From assembly GCF_003318165.1 (NCBI RefSeq), contig NZ_QOCB01000040.1, positions 29,721 through 93,720 on the forward strand: 64,000 nt of DNA, written 5' to 3'. A program made the translations under genes and the position numbers. The notes beneath the pieces are model-generated. The model searched no databases. It was not told where the DNA came from and saw only the letters and a program-made list of their open reading frames with translations. Shown one piece after another: positions 9,707-18,080 of the stretch (position 1 is its first letter; every line of letters starts with the position of its first letter). The stretch comes from Psychromonas sp. B3M02 (GTDB lineage Bacteria; Pseudomonadota; Gammaproteobacteria; Enterobacterales; Psychromonadaceae).

Positions 9707-10070
9707 GTAGTTCTACCTGTCATTTCAGCATGTCACTTCCATTTATTTTTTCGTTTATTCCTACTGACCTGCCTTTTATTACTATTTTCCTGTTGTTTTA
9801 AGCTAATTAGGTCTGAAACATGCCATGAATATAAAGGCGGGTTTATAGTCGGGATGCTTGTGAAACAAGGCGCAGCAGTAAACTTTATGATCCCCATAAC
9901 TCTTTTCATCAGCTGCACTTTTTTTGTGCACTTTGCACTCAATTAATACATTCTGTAACCATTAAAATTAATTATTTTGTGTCTTTTGTAAGTTCAGATG
10001 AGGGCCTATATTAAACATTCAATTGTTATTACATCACGTTTTTACTGCAATCAATGGAATGGAGAATACA
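9707..10070. other. intergenic region upstream of the amino-acid ABC operon
   Basis: About 360 bases with no convincing gene. Short overlapping frames on both strands have no ribosome site or recognisable protein. A TGCAC/GTGCA inverted repeat with a T7 loop lies at 9914-9930. The promoter of the ABC operon probably lies toward the AT-rich right end. Confidence 0.5.
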
Positions 10071-10898
10071 ATGAAATTTTTTAACACTTTAAAAGTTGCA
10101 ACAATAGGGTTAATGGCCATTTTTGCTCTTAACACAACCGCCGCAGCACAAACCACATTAGAAGATATTCAACACTCAGGTAAATTGAGAATTGGGGGGG
10201 TAACGGACGCCGCTCCTACCTTTAAAAAAGACAGACGGTCTGGTGAATGGGAAGGTATTTTTATCGATATCGCTGAATCTTTAGCTAAAGATTTAGGTGT
10301 GGAATTAGAGATTGTGACAACCACATGGGGCAACTCTGTACTCGATTTACAGTCCGATAAAATTGATATCATGTTTGGTTTGAATCCAACAGAAGCACGT
10401 AAGAAGGTTATCGACTTTTCTACCCCTGTTTTTAATAACGCATTTACGTTAGTGGTACGTGACGATGCCAAGTTTGAAACCTGGGAAGACTATAACAAGC
10501 CCGAAATTCGTATCGCCGTTGATGCGGGCTCTGCACATGACGCAACAGTCACTAAGTTATTACCAAATGCCACTATCCTACGTTTTGACAATGTCAGTGA
10601 AGCTTCGATTGCATTACAGTCAGGTAAAGCTGATGCACAATGTTTTGTAATGATGTTGAGCTTACCTATCGTTAAGAAAAACCCGCAATTAGGCACAGTT
10701 ATCGCTCCTTCTCCTGTTTCTTATACTACTTCTCATGCAGGCTTTCAGAAAAAAATAGGTGATACTAGTTTACAAGAATATGTGAATGCATGGCTTGCAA
10801 AAAACAGTGAAAGTGGATTCATCGGTGAAGCAGTTAAACGTAACATGTCACTGGTGGGGGTAACACCTGAAGACTTCCCATCTAACTTAAAACTTTAA
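10071..10898 (+). CDS. ABC transporter substrate-binding protein, polar amino acid family
   Basis: 275-residue periplasmic family-3 solute-binding protein. Residues 1-~25 form a signal peptide ending TTAAAQ. The mature part has the usual RIGGVTDAAPTF opening and GIFIDIAESLAKDLG. ATG 10071 follows GGAG at 10061; the frame is open further upstream but without a signal peptide start. It forms an operon with a permease and an ATPase. The ligand is probably an amino acid or related compound used by the adjacent catabolic enzymes. Confidence 0.9.
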   Translation: MKFFNTLKVATIGLMAIFALNTTAAAQTTLEDIQHSGKLRIGGVTDAAPTFKKDRRSGEWEGIFIDIAESLAKDLGVELEIVTTTWGNSVLDLQSDKIDIMFGLNPTEARKKVIDFSTPVFNNAFTLVVRDDAKFETWEDYNKPEIRIAVDAGSAHDATVTKLLPNATILRFDNVSEASIALQSGKADAQCFVMMLSLPIVKKNPQLGTVIAPSPVSYTTSHAGFQKKIGDTSLQEYVNAWLAKNSESGFIGEAVKRNMSLVGVTPEDFPSNLKL

Positions 10899-10949
10899 GG
10901 CTGCTTAACCTTTTAACTTGCCACTTTAACTTATAGGAACGTCATCATT

Positions 10950-11612
10950 ATGTATCAATGGAACTTTTCATGGCTTTGGGATAATTATGATTTTTTATTT
11001 AGTGGATTAATGGTCACCATTTTATTATCAGCGGCGGTTGTTGTTGCAGGTTTAATCTTAGGGACCGTTAATGCATTAGGTACTATTTCTAGACACAAAT
11101 TTTTTAGAATTATCTCAATATCTATGATTGAAGTCTCTCGCTGTACCCCAGTTTTAGTGGCTTTAATTTGGATTTACTATGCGCTACCTATTTTAATTGG
11201 TGTAGAAATTTCAGCATTAACAGCCTCATTTATTGCATTGACTCTGTATGGAGCCTCTTTTTATGCGGAGATCATTCGAGGGGGAATTCAAGGTGTTGAT
11301 CCAGGCCAATATGAAGCAGGTGAAGCAATTGGTTTAATGCACGGTGATATTTTACGTCGCATTATTCTACCTCAAGCCATCAGAAAGATGCTGCCTTCTT
11401 TGGTTAATCAGTCTGTTATTAACTTAAAGAACACATCATTAGTTTCAGTATTAGCAATACCAGACTTGTTATATCAAGGTAAGTTAATCGCGCTTGAAAC
11501 TTTTAGGCCTTTAGAGGTTTATACGGTCGTCGCATTATTTTACTTCGCCCTTCTTTTTCCTTTAACCATGCTAGTACGTCACCTTGAGTCACGTAACAGC
11601 GTAAAACACTAA
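10950..11612 (+). CDS. amino-acid ABC transporter permease (HisM/GlnP family)
   Basis: 220-residue inner-membrane permease with about five membrane segments. The EAA loop reads [30 protein letters not shown] (from about residue 127), the contact site for the ATPase. Only one permease gene is present, so it presumably works as a homodimer. It lies between its binding protein and ATPase. Confidence 0.92.
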   Translation: MYQWNFSWLWDNYDFLFSGLMVTILLSAAVVVAGLILGTVNALGTISRHKFFRIISISMIEVSRCTPVLVALIWIYYALPILIGVEISALTASFIALTLYGASFYAEIIRGGIQGVDPGQYEAGEAIGLMHGDILRRIILPQAIRKMLPSLVNQSVINLKNTSLVSVLAIPDLLYQGKLIALETFRPLEVYTVVALFYFALLFPLTMLVRHLESRNSVKH

Positions 11613-11623
11613 AAGGTTTAATT

Positions 11624-12379
11624 ATGATCAGAATCGATGCAATTCAAAAACAATTTGGTGACCTTGTAGTGTTACGTGATGTTAATTTAAAAATTGAGAA
11701 AGGAGAAGTGGTGGCATTAATTGGCCCTTCTGGCTCAGGGAAGTCGACGTTATTACGTTGTTTGAATGTACTCGTTCCACCTGATGCAGGGCGTATTGAA
11801 ATAGGTAATACCAGAATGGTGTTTGGTGAATCACGCCTACAATTGAAACCCAAAGAGCTAGCCGAATTTCGTCGTCACACTGGCATGGTGTTTCAGCACT
11901 TTAATCTTTTCCCACATATGACAGTACTACAAAATGTCATGGAAGGGCCGGTAACAGCCAAGAAAATGAATAAACAGGAAGCACAAGAATTAGCCATGGC
12001 ACAGCTTGAGAAAGTAGGTATGAGTATTAAGGCTAACGATTATCCATCTTCTTTATCAGGTGGGCAGAAACAGCGTATTGCAATCGCTCGGGCCTTAGCA
12101 ATGGAACCTCAGGTGATCTTGTTTGATGAAGCGACCTCAGCGTTAGACCCTGAATTAGTGGGGGAAGTATTGTCGGTCATGAAGGAGTTAGCAGCAGAGG
12201 GGATGACGATGATTGTAGTGACACATGAGATGTCCTTTGCAAGAGAAGTCGCTAACCGAGTGGTCTTTATGAGAGATGGCGTGGTGGTGGAGGATGGACC
12301 AGCAAAACAAGTTATCGACCACCCTAAAGATGAAAGAACTAAAGCCTTTTTATCTCATTTTCATGCTAATGAGCATTAA
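11624..12379 (+). CDS. amino-acid ABC transporter ATP-binding protein (GlnQ/HisP family)
   Basis: 251 residues with a full ABC ATPase set: Walker [10 protein letters not shown] near residue 33, Q-loop region [13 protein letters not shown], signature SLSGGQKQR near residue 146, Walker [15 protein letters not shown], and the switch histidine in VVTHEM. It powers import by the preceding permease. It lies 11 bases after the permease stop, in the same operon. Confidence 0.93.
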   Translation: MIRIDAIQKQFGDLVVLRDVNLKIEKGEVVALIGPSGSGKSTLLRCLNVLVPPDAGRIEIGNTRMVFGESRLQLKPKELAEFRRHTGMVFQHFNLFPHMTVLQNVMEGPVTAKKMNKQEAQELAMAQLEKVGMSIKANDYPSSLSGGQKQRIAIARALAMEPQVILFDEATSALDPELVGEVLSVMKELAAEGMTMIVVTHEMSFAREVANRVVFMRDGVVVEDGPAKQVIDHPKDERTKAFLSHFHANEH

Positions 12380-12494
12380 GAATAACCCTGTATTTTGGTC
12401 ATTATCGGCAAATTAAGGTTGTATGTGCTGTGCATAAACAATCACCTTGCTGCTCAATGATGAAGGGTAATTTTTGTTAAAATAAGGAATTATA

Positions 12495-13799
12495 ATGGAT
12501 AACTCATTAACCTCTCAATGGGTGGAAGATTTTGAAGGTAGCACTGTTCCCGATACGATTATCTCTTCAGGCAAAGGTGGATGGGCGAAAATTGTTGGCC
12601 ATGATTATGCCTATGAAGCGGTTTCTGGACATAGTTGTTTAAATTTAGGGCACGCTCATCCAGAGTTGATAGAAGCTGCCACCGAAGGTTTAAAAACACT
12701 CTCTTATTGTTCTCCTGAGCATCAAAGTTATGCCAGCATTGAGTTGTCGAATCGTTTGAGTGATTTATTAGGTGGGAGCTATAAAATAAAATATGCAATC
12801 AGTGGTTCATCGGCTAATGAGATGGCATTGAACATTGCGCGTAAACGTTGGCAAGCATTGGGTTTCACTGAAAAAACGGTGTGTTTATCATTAGACAGAA
12901 GCTATCACGGTAACCTTGGTCAAGCTAAGCAAGTGACTGGTTTTGCTCCTTTTAAAGTTGATACTCACATTACTTATGATGACTTTGTTTATATCTCTAG
13001 TGCGCGCAATGCGAGTACTGGTACAGTGTATTCATTAAGTGAAATACGAGCGCAACTTGAAGCTAAAATTGCAGAGATTGGACAAGATCGTATCGCCTGT
13101 TTATTTGTAGAGCCAGTTGGGTTTGCTGGTGGCGTCATTATTCCGCCAAAAGGTTATTTGAAGTTATTAAGATCGCTTTGCGATCAATATCAAATTAGCT
13201 TAGTAGTTGATGAAGTGATCACGGGATTTGGTCGTACAGGTACTTGGTTTGGATTTCAGCAAGAAGGGATCCGGCCTGATATGGTTACTATGGGAAAAGG
13301 CATTACAGCTGGTTATTTTCCTTTAGCTGCGGTTGCAGTAGATGAGCCGATTTATGATGATTTACTAGCGCATAACATGCCACTTAAAATGGTGATCACT
13401 ATGGCAGGGCATCCTACTGGATGTAGTATTGCCTTAAAAGCAATAGAGATAATTCAACGCGATAACTTATGTAATAAAATTGCAGATAACGAGCAGCGTA
13501 TTAATGCTTATTTTTCACAAATAAAACAACAACCTATTTTGCAAGATATTCGTGGTTTTGGGCATATGTGGGGATTAGAGTTTTGTGATTATTATGGATA
13601 TTCAGCGGCTGAGTTAGCAAATAGTGTTGCTGAAGTTTGTCAACAAAATGCTTGTATTGTGGCTGCTGCAGACGGCATTATTCGTATTAATCCACCGCTT
13701 AATATTAATCAAGAAGAGTGTGATATGATGAGCCAAGCCATTGTTAATGCTGTTAATAGTGTAACGAATTTAGTCAAAGTTAAACTTGCAAAGGGATAA
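12495..13799 (+). CDS. PLP-dependent class III aminotransferase
   Basis: 434 residues, fold-type I aminotransferase of the ornithine/beta-alanine/GSA group. The PLP aspartate is in VVDEVITGFGRTG (near residue 240), and the lysine Schiff base is in TMGKGITAGYFP (near 265). SGSSANEMALNIARK near residue 98 binds the cofactor phosphate. It could transaminate an omega-amino or beta-amino acid, or act as a 2-aminomutase-like enzyme. AAGGAAT precedes the ATG. It lies downstream of the ABC operon and just ahead of a MocR regulator, so transporter, transaminase and regulator probably serve one substrate. Confidence 0.87.
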   Translation: MDNSLTSQWVEDFEGSTVPDTIISSGKGGWAKIVGHDYAYEAVSGHSCLNLGHAHPELIEAATEGLKTLSYCSPEHQSYASIELSNRLSDLLGGSYKIKYAISGSSANEMALNIARKRWQALGFTEKTVCLSLDRSYHGNLGQAKQVTGFAPFKVDTHITYDDFVYISSARNASTGTVYSLSEIRAQLEAKIAEIGQDRIACLFVEPVGFAGGVIIPPKGYLKLLRSLCDQYQISLVVDEVITGFGRTGTWFGFQQEGIRPDMVTMGKGITAGYFPLAAVAVDEPIYDDLLAHNMPLKMVITMAGHPTGCSIALKAIEIIQRDNLCNKIADNEQRINAYFSQIKQQPILQDIRGFGHMWGLEFCDYYGYSAAELANSVAEVCQQNACIVAAADGIIRINPPLNINQEECDMMSQAIVNAVNSVTNLVKVKLAKG

Positions 13800-13802
13800 T
13801 TG

Positions 13803-15287
13803 ATGTTTGGTGTTGAAATTGTTGCACGTTATATTCAGATTGATCGGCAGTCTTCAACACCACTTTTTTTACAAACCAAAAAAGGGCTTGAGCAAGCGAT
13901 TATTGAAGGCCACTTTCAAAGTATAAAACTACCATCAACCCGTAATTTAGCAGAGCAACTTAATGTCAGCCTGAATACTGTGTTAATGGCTTATGAAGAG
14001 CTAGAAGCACAAGGTATCATCTATTCTAAAGCGCGTTCAGGACGTTATGTTAATCCAGAAATCGCTACCCAAGAATCGTTAAAAACAGTCAGCAAAGCAA
14101 CGCCTTCTGAACAAGGGTGGATGGCGCGTGCTAAAAGTACTGCTACCCCTGGTAATCCAGTGCAATTACAGCGCTCAGCAGTGGATGCAGAGTTGCCCTT
14201 TCCTTTTATTACCGCTTCTATTCCTGAAGATAGCTTCCCCAGCGCTGCCTGGGTTAAAGCATCCCGAGAAGCATTACAAGCAGGTAGTAGAAAGTTTAGT
14301 TTATATGATAATTTTGGTGCTGATGATCCGGTGCTTATTGATATTGTTTTAAAAGAGCTTTTAGTGTCGAGAGGCATTAAAGCAAGTGCAGAAAACATCA
14401 TATTAACAGTGGGCACACAACATGCATTATTCTTAATTTCAGAGTTGTTGATAAAAAAGGGCACACCTGTTGCTGTTGAAGAGCCGGGATACCCTGATGC
14501 TCGCCATGCTTTTTTAAGGGCGGGCGCAAATATTTGCCCAGTACCCGTTGACGACAGTGGTATCAATTTAGAGTCGATCCCGAATAATACCGAAATTATT
14601 TATACAACGCCTAGCCATCAATTACCCAGTAATATCAGTATGTCGATGCCTCGAAAAGCCGGATTACTGCAAAAAGCCAAGCAGATCGACTGTTGTATTA
14701 TTGAAGATGACTATGATGCAGAGATGCGCTTTATTGGCCGTTCATCGCCCCCTATTGCCTCTCAAGGTTTAGATAATGTTATCTATATCAGTGGGTTTTC
14801 AAAGTATTTAGGCGCTGTTTGTCGCATTGCTTATATCATTGCGCATAAAGATATCATTTCATCATTGTTGGATATTCGTCGTTATCAATTACGTAATCTC
14901 TCAGGCCATGAGCAACGTACTTTAGCTCACTTTATTGCTAATGGTGGTTATGATCAGCAGCTTCGGAACTTACGTAAAGTGGCAAAAAAGAGATGGAAAC
15001 TATGTCAAAAACTTATTAAAGAGTTGTTGCCGGAATGGAAGTTCACCACGTCAACTGGTGGTTTAAATCTATGGGTTGAAGTGCCTGCCGACATAAATAC
15101 CACTGTATTAGCCAGTCACTTACGAAAGCAGGGTGTCGTGATAGAACCTGGTCCAGTATTTTTTTCTCAACACGAGCAGGGCAATAATTTCATCAAGCTC
15201 GGTTTTATACTGCTTAATGAAGAACAATTGCGTGAAGGGTTAACCAAAATCGCTACTTATATTAACTCAAATCTGCTTCATAAATAA
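13803..15287 (+). CDS. MocR/GabR-type regulator (GntR HTH plus aminotransferase-like domain)
   Basis: 494 residues. An N-terminal GntR winged helix (residues ~20-75, KLPSTRNLAEQLNVSLNTVLMAYEELEAQG) is joined to a fold-type I aminotransferase-like domain with the PLP lysine in YISGFSKYLGAVCR. Such regulators sense amino compounds through PLP. The ATG at 13803 sits 8 bases after AAGGG; a TTG at 13800 is the alternative. It begins 3 bases after the aminotransferase stop, so the likely target is the transporter/aminotransferase block. Confidence 0.88.
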   Translation: MFGVEIVARYIQIDRQSSTPLFLQTKKGLEQAIIEGHFQSIKLPSTRNLAEQLNVSLNTVLMAYEELEAQGIIYSKARSGRYVNPEIATQESLKTVSKATPSEQGWMARAKSTATPGNPVQLQRSAVDAELPFPFITASIPEDSFPSAAWVKASREALQAGSRKFSLYDNFGADDPVLIDIVLKELLVSRGIKASAENIILTVGTQHALFLISELLIKKGTPVAVEEPGYPDARHAFLRAGANICPVPVDDSGINLESIPNNTEIIYTTPSHQLPSNISMSMPRKAGLLQKAKQIDCCIIEDDYDAEMRFIGRSSPPIASQGLDNVIYISGFSKYLGAVCRIAYIIAHKDIISSLLDIRRYQLRNLSGHEQRTLAHFIANGGYDQQLRNLRKVAKKRWKLCQKLIKELLPEWKFTTSTGGLNLWVEVPADINTTVLASHLRKQGVVIEPGPVFFSQHEQGNNFIKLGFILLNEEQLREGLTKIATYINSNLLHK

Positions 15288-15462
15288 TCTACTTCATTCA
15301 GTAAATTTACTTTAAATTATCTCAGCTTTGTTAGATACCTTTAATAGGATTGTAACGTTTATCGTTTTACTATTTTTTTCACTATCAATGCTGATGCTAA
15401 GAATAAATCATCTGCGCTTTTATAAATATCCCTTCTTAACTAGTAATCACTTATTACATAGT

Positions 15463-15480
15463 GTTATGTTATAACATTTC
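15463..15480. promoter_or_regulatory. Zur box
   Basis: GTTATGTTATAACATTTC with a perfect 12-bp core palindrome ATGTTATAACAT (15466-15477). This is very close to the known gammaproteobacterial Zur operator (consensus GAAATGTTATAACATTTC). It lies about 95 bases upstream of a DUF1826 gene, a family known to be linked to zinc limitation, so the whole downstream operon is predicted to be derepressed when zinc is scarce. Confidence 0.85.
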
Positions 15481-15496
15481 TTAAAGATTGAAGTAA

Positions 15497-15534
15497 TGCC
15501 ATTTAAACAGTAAAGAGTACTTGTTTAAATGGCA
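15497..15534. repeat. 13-bp inverted repeat in the leader of the zinc operon
   Basis: TGCCATTTAAACA and TGTTTAAATGGCA are perfect inverted arms over a 12-base spacer. The stem can extend inward by AGTA/TACT with one bulged T. It sits between the Zur box and the DUF1826 start, so it would be transcribed in the 5' leader if the promoter overlaps the Zur box. No T run follows. Confidence 0.7.
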
Positions 15535-15573
15535 AAACCTAGAGCAAGTTATGAACAATAGAAGGGTAATTAT

Positions 15574-16215
15574 ATGAATGTAGCTGTTGCAAATAATATG
15601 GTTGAGTCTGTATTACCATTACCAATCGGTAACCAATCAAGTGTATTAACTGATATCTATCAACCAGAAAACAATATCGCGATATGGCAACGCACATTAC
15701 CAATAGAGATGACAACTTCTATCCAAGAGATGTTACAAAATAGTAAGCCATTAGCGCTTGTTAAATACGTGACACCTGATGACGTTGCAGAATGGATTAG
15801 AGGCAAGCTGGACGGATATGCTTGTGCAAATGCTTTGAGTGAAGATATTGCATTAATTGTCGATATGTTCTGCTGTTTATTTGATACAAAGGAAGCGGGT
15901 TTACGACTTACCACATTAGATAAACCTATGTGTCCAAAATTTCATGTTGATCAAATCCCATGTCGTCTTGTGACCACTTATGTAGGGACTGCAACGGAGT
16001 GGTTAGATAACCAAGATGTTAATCGAGGTGAGCAAGGCGCTTCAGCCTTGGGGCAAATTAGTAGTGATGCGCAGATCCAGCAAATATCAGCTGGAGATGT
16101 TGCATTATTGAAGGGCAGTGGTTGGGAAGGCAATGAAAACACTGGACTTGTGCATCGCTCACCTGCAGTCAATTTAAATGAACCACGTTTATTACTAACC
16201 TTGGATATAGTGTAG
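15574..16215 (+). CDS. DUF1826-family protein, zinc-limitation operon
   Basis: 213 residues matching the DUF1826 family. Its middle contains CPKFHVDQIPCRLVTTYVGTATEWL (near residue 110) and its C-terminus GDVALLKGSGWEGN...GLVHRSP; the conserved His and Cys residues suggest metal or cofactor binding. The biochemical function is unknown. Family members occur next to zur and COG0523 genes in gammaproteobacteria, as here. The stop overlaps the next start (TAGTG). Confidence 0.85.
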   Translation: MNVAVANNMVESVLPLPIGNQSSVLTDIYQPENNIAIWQRTLPIEMTTSIQEMLQNSKPLALVKYVTPDDVAEWIRGKLDGYACANALSEDIALIVDMFCCLFDTKEAGLRLTTLDKPMCPKFHVDQIPCRLVTTYVGTATEWLDNQDVNRGEQGASALGQISSDAQIQQISAGDVALLKGSGWEGNENTGLVHRSPAVNLNEPRLLLTLDIV

Positions 16216-16445
16216 TGCCCTTGAGTGACCTTGATACCGTTCTCGATTACCTAGAACAAAGCTGCCTAGCTCGGGGAAAAAAGTTAACACCTAAGCGTAA
16301 GTTGGTGTTGCAAACCTTGCTTCATGCTAATCAAGCGCTCTCAGCATATGAACTATTGGATTATTGTCACGGACCATGTATGTACCCCATACATGGGAAG
16401 AGAAGCAAGTTCCCTATGAACAAGCGCCTACTGGCCTACCTTTAG
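16215..16445 (+). pseudogene. zur: zur fragment (N-terminal part of the Fur-family zinc regulator)
   Basis: GTG start overlapping the DUF1826 stop. The first ~50 residues read as a normal Zur N-terminus: CLARGKKLTPKRKLVLQTLL followed by ALSAYELLDYC. At about 16365-16375 similarity stops, just before the expected recognition helix (usually MSVYR or TVYRALDFL), and the sequence runs into dihydroorotase DNA in another frame, ending at 16445. The lost part would hold the recognition helix, the zinc sites and the dimer domain, so the product cannot be a working Zur. Confidence 0.85.
16374..16396. repeat. inverted repeat at the zur/dihydroorotase breakpoint
   Basis: CCATGTATG and CATACATGG are perfect 9-bp arms around a 5-base loop TACCC, located exactly where Zur similarity ends and dihydroorotase similarity begins. 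It may mark the deletion junction. Confidence 0.6.
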
Positions 16446-16792
16446 TTCAACATGCTTTATTGAGCTTATTTGACCAAGTGCACATGGGAAAAATGACCTT
16501 ACCTGAGGTTGTTGAAAAGACTGCACATAACCCTGCTATTCGTTATCGTATTGAAGGACGTGGTTATATTCGAGAAGGCTATTATGCTGATCTAGTTTTG
16601 GTTGATAGCAAAGCGGGCACAATGGTGAGTAATGAAAATAGTTTATATCACTGTGCTTGGTCGCCTTTTGCAGGGCACCGTTTTTCTGCTCAAATTAAAA
16701 ATACCTGGGTAAATGGTCGTTTAATGTATGCTGACCAGCAAGTGATTGAGGATGCCTCTGCTGCAATGCGTTTAGTGTTTTCAGCTAAGTAA
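16377..16792 (+). pseudogene. dihydroorotase-like fragment (C-terminal part, Zur-regulon paralogue)
   Basis: From about 16385 the frame reads PHTWEEKQVPYEQAPTGLPLVQHAL, the C-terminal metal-site region of class I dihydroorotases, then GYIREGYYADLVLVD, the usual closing beta-sandwich. About 130 residues remain of a protein normally near 430-450. All the N-terminal metal-binding barrel (HxH motif) is missing. Dihydroorotase paralogues are known members of Zur regulons near COG0523 genes in gammaproteobacteria. With zur in front of it, the remains look like one deletion that fused two neighbouring genes out of frame. Confidence 0.82.
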
Positions 16793-16912
16793 AATGGGTA
16801 TAGGCTACTAATAAAGTAAAGGTGAATTAATATGTTAAGGGAAATTCGATGAGCCAGAGCCGCGTGCTATTAACACAGTATAGTGTCGTCAAACATAGTA
16901 GGAGTATCCAAC

Positions 16913-17971
16913 ATGCGTTCCGATAACCCGCCAATTTTAGGTGTTCCTACTAATATTATTACAGGGTTTCTTGGTGTAGGTAAAACTTCTGCGATTTTAA
17001 ACCTCATTAAAAGTAAACCTAAAAATGAACGTTGGGCTATTTTAGTGAATGAGTTCGGCGAGGTTGGAGTTGATGGGTGTTTGGTACAAAGTCAACAGGA
17101 TCAATCACAACAGGTGTTTATTCGAGAGGTGCCTGGTGGTTGTATGTGTTGTGCTGCTGGTTTACCGATGCAAGTAGCGCTTAATCAATTATTACTAAAA
17201 GCAAAACCAGATCGTCTATTGATTGAGCCTACTGGGCTTGGCCACCCTAAAGAGGTGTTACAGGTATTATCAACAGACCATTATCGAAATGTATTATTGT
17301 TGCAAAACAATATTACCTTAGTGGATGCTCGCCACTTGGTGGATCCACGTTATACCAACCATGAGACATTCAATCAACAGATTGCAATCGCCGATATTGT
17401 GGTCGGTAATAAACAAGATCTTTACCAAGCAAATGATGCTGAAAAATTAAAAGCTTATGTACTGAAAGTAGCTTCTCCAGAGACGAACGTTATTTTTAGC
17501 GAGTACGGCATAATCCCTTTAACGGTACTAGATAATAGCACAGACTTTAAGCAGGTTATTCCGGACCATCATAACCATCATAACCATCATAACCATCATG
17601 ACCATCATGACCATCATGACCATCATCATCACACCCATATGAAAGCGCTTGTATCAGACATGGCAATCCCTGACAACGGAGTACTCAAAGCGGTGAATGC
17701 AGGCGAGGGATTTTGTAGTGTAGGTTGGCGGTTTTCAGCGTCTAAGGTCTTTCAACGTGACAAGCTACTTTCATTATTTTCTGAATTGAAAATAGAACGC
17801 ATGAAAGCAGTCTTAATCACAGAGAAAGGGGCATTTGCTTACAATTTAACGGCCGATGGGTTAACCGAAACGGCATTATTTGAATGCATAGAAAGCCGAA
17901 TTGAAATCATTGCTGAAGAGATTGATGAGTCTATTGAAACACAATTATTGAGTTGTATTAAGCAAGATTGA
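16913..17971 (+). CDS. COG0523-family GTPase, putative zinc metallochaperone (CobW/ZagA-like)
   Basis: 352 residues. Walker A GFLGVGKT (18-25), the metal-binding CxCC motif CMCC (77-80), a GTP-specificity NKQD near residue 165, then a His-rich tract at 218-242 (17 His plus Asn/Asp spacers) and the CobW C-terminal domain. Family members move Zn(II) to client enzymes under zinc starvation. Start 16913 is chosen because GGAG lies 8 bases before it. It is the last gene of the Zur-box operon and appears intact, unlike its two upstream neighbours. Co/Ni chaperones are related, but the Zur box and context favour zinc. Confidence 0.88.
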   Translation: MRSDNPPILGVPTNIITGFLGVGKTSAILNLIKSKPKNERWAILVNEFGEVGVDGCLVQSQQDQSQQVFIREVPGGCMCCAAGLPMQVALNQLLLKAKPDRLLIEPTGLGHPKEVLQVLSTDHYRNVLLLQNNITLVDARHLVDPRYTNHETFNQQIAIADIVVGNKQDLYQANDAEKLKAYVLKVASPETNVIFSEYGIIPLTVLDNSTDFKQVIPDHHNHHNHHNHHDHHDHHDHHHHTHMKALVSDMAIPDNGVLKAVNAGEGFCSVGWRFSASKVFQRDKLLSLFSELKIERMKAVLITEKGAFAYNLTADGLTETALFECIESRIEIIAEEIDESIETQLLSCIKQD

Positions 17972-17985
17972 TGGATTACAAAGTT

Positions 17986-18053
17986 GACAATAGCATTTGT
18001 GGTTGTAAACACTATTGTCGATTAATGCTGATTTTTCAAAGAGCTATTAATCG
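17986..18053. repeat. overlapping inverted repeats between convergent genes
   Basis: GACAATAG (17986-17993) pairs with CTATTGTC (18012-18019), and CGATTAAT (18019-18026) pairs with ATTAATCG (18046-18053). The two stems share a base. They lie between the ends of the COG0523 gene and pqiC and may end transcription in both directions, though no strong T run is present. Confidence 0.4.
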
Positions 18054-18080
18054 CGTTAATCTTGTTTACTTCCTCTCTAT

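Noticed and set aside
9914..9930. TGCAC-T7-GTGCA palindrome considered as a terminator
   Set aside because: The T run is in the loop and not after the stem, and no gene ends close by.
9692..9946. 84-codon plus-strand frame and an overlapping minus-strand frame
   Set aside because: No ribosome site, hydrophobic low-complexity translation, mutually overlapping, and the plus frame starts inside a terminator stem.
14045..14566. 173-codon minus-strand frame
   Set aside because: Antisense shadow of the MocR-type regulator gene.
17564..17638. Tandem 9-base repeats considered as a CRISPR-like or noncoding repeat array
   Set aside because: The repeats are in frame inside a COG0523 gene and encode the His-rich metal loop typical of the family.
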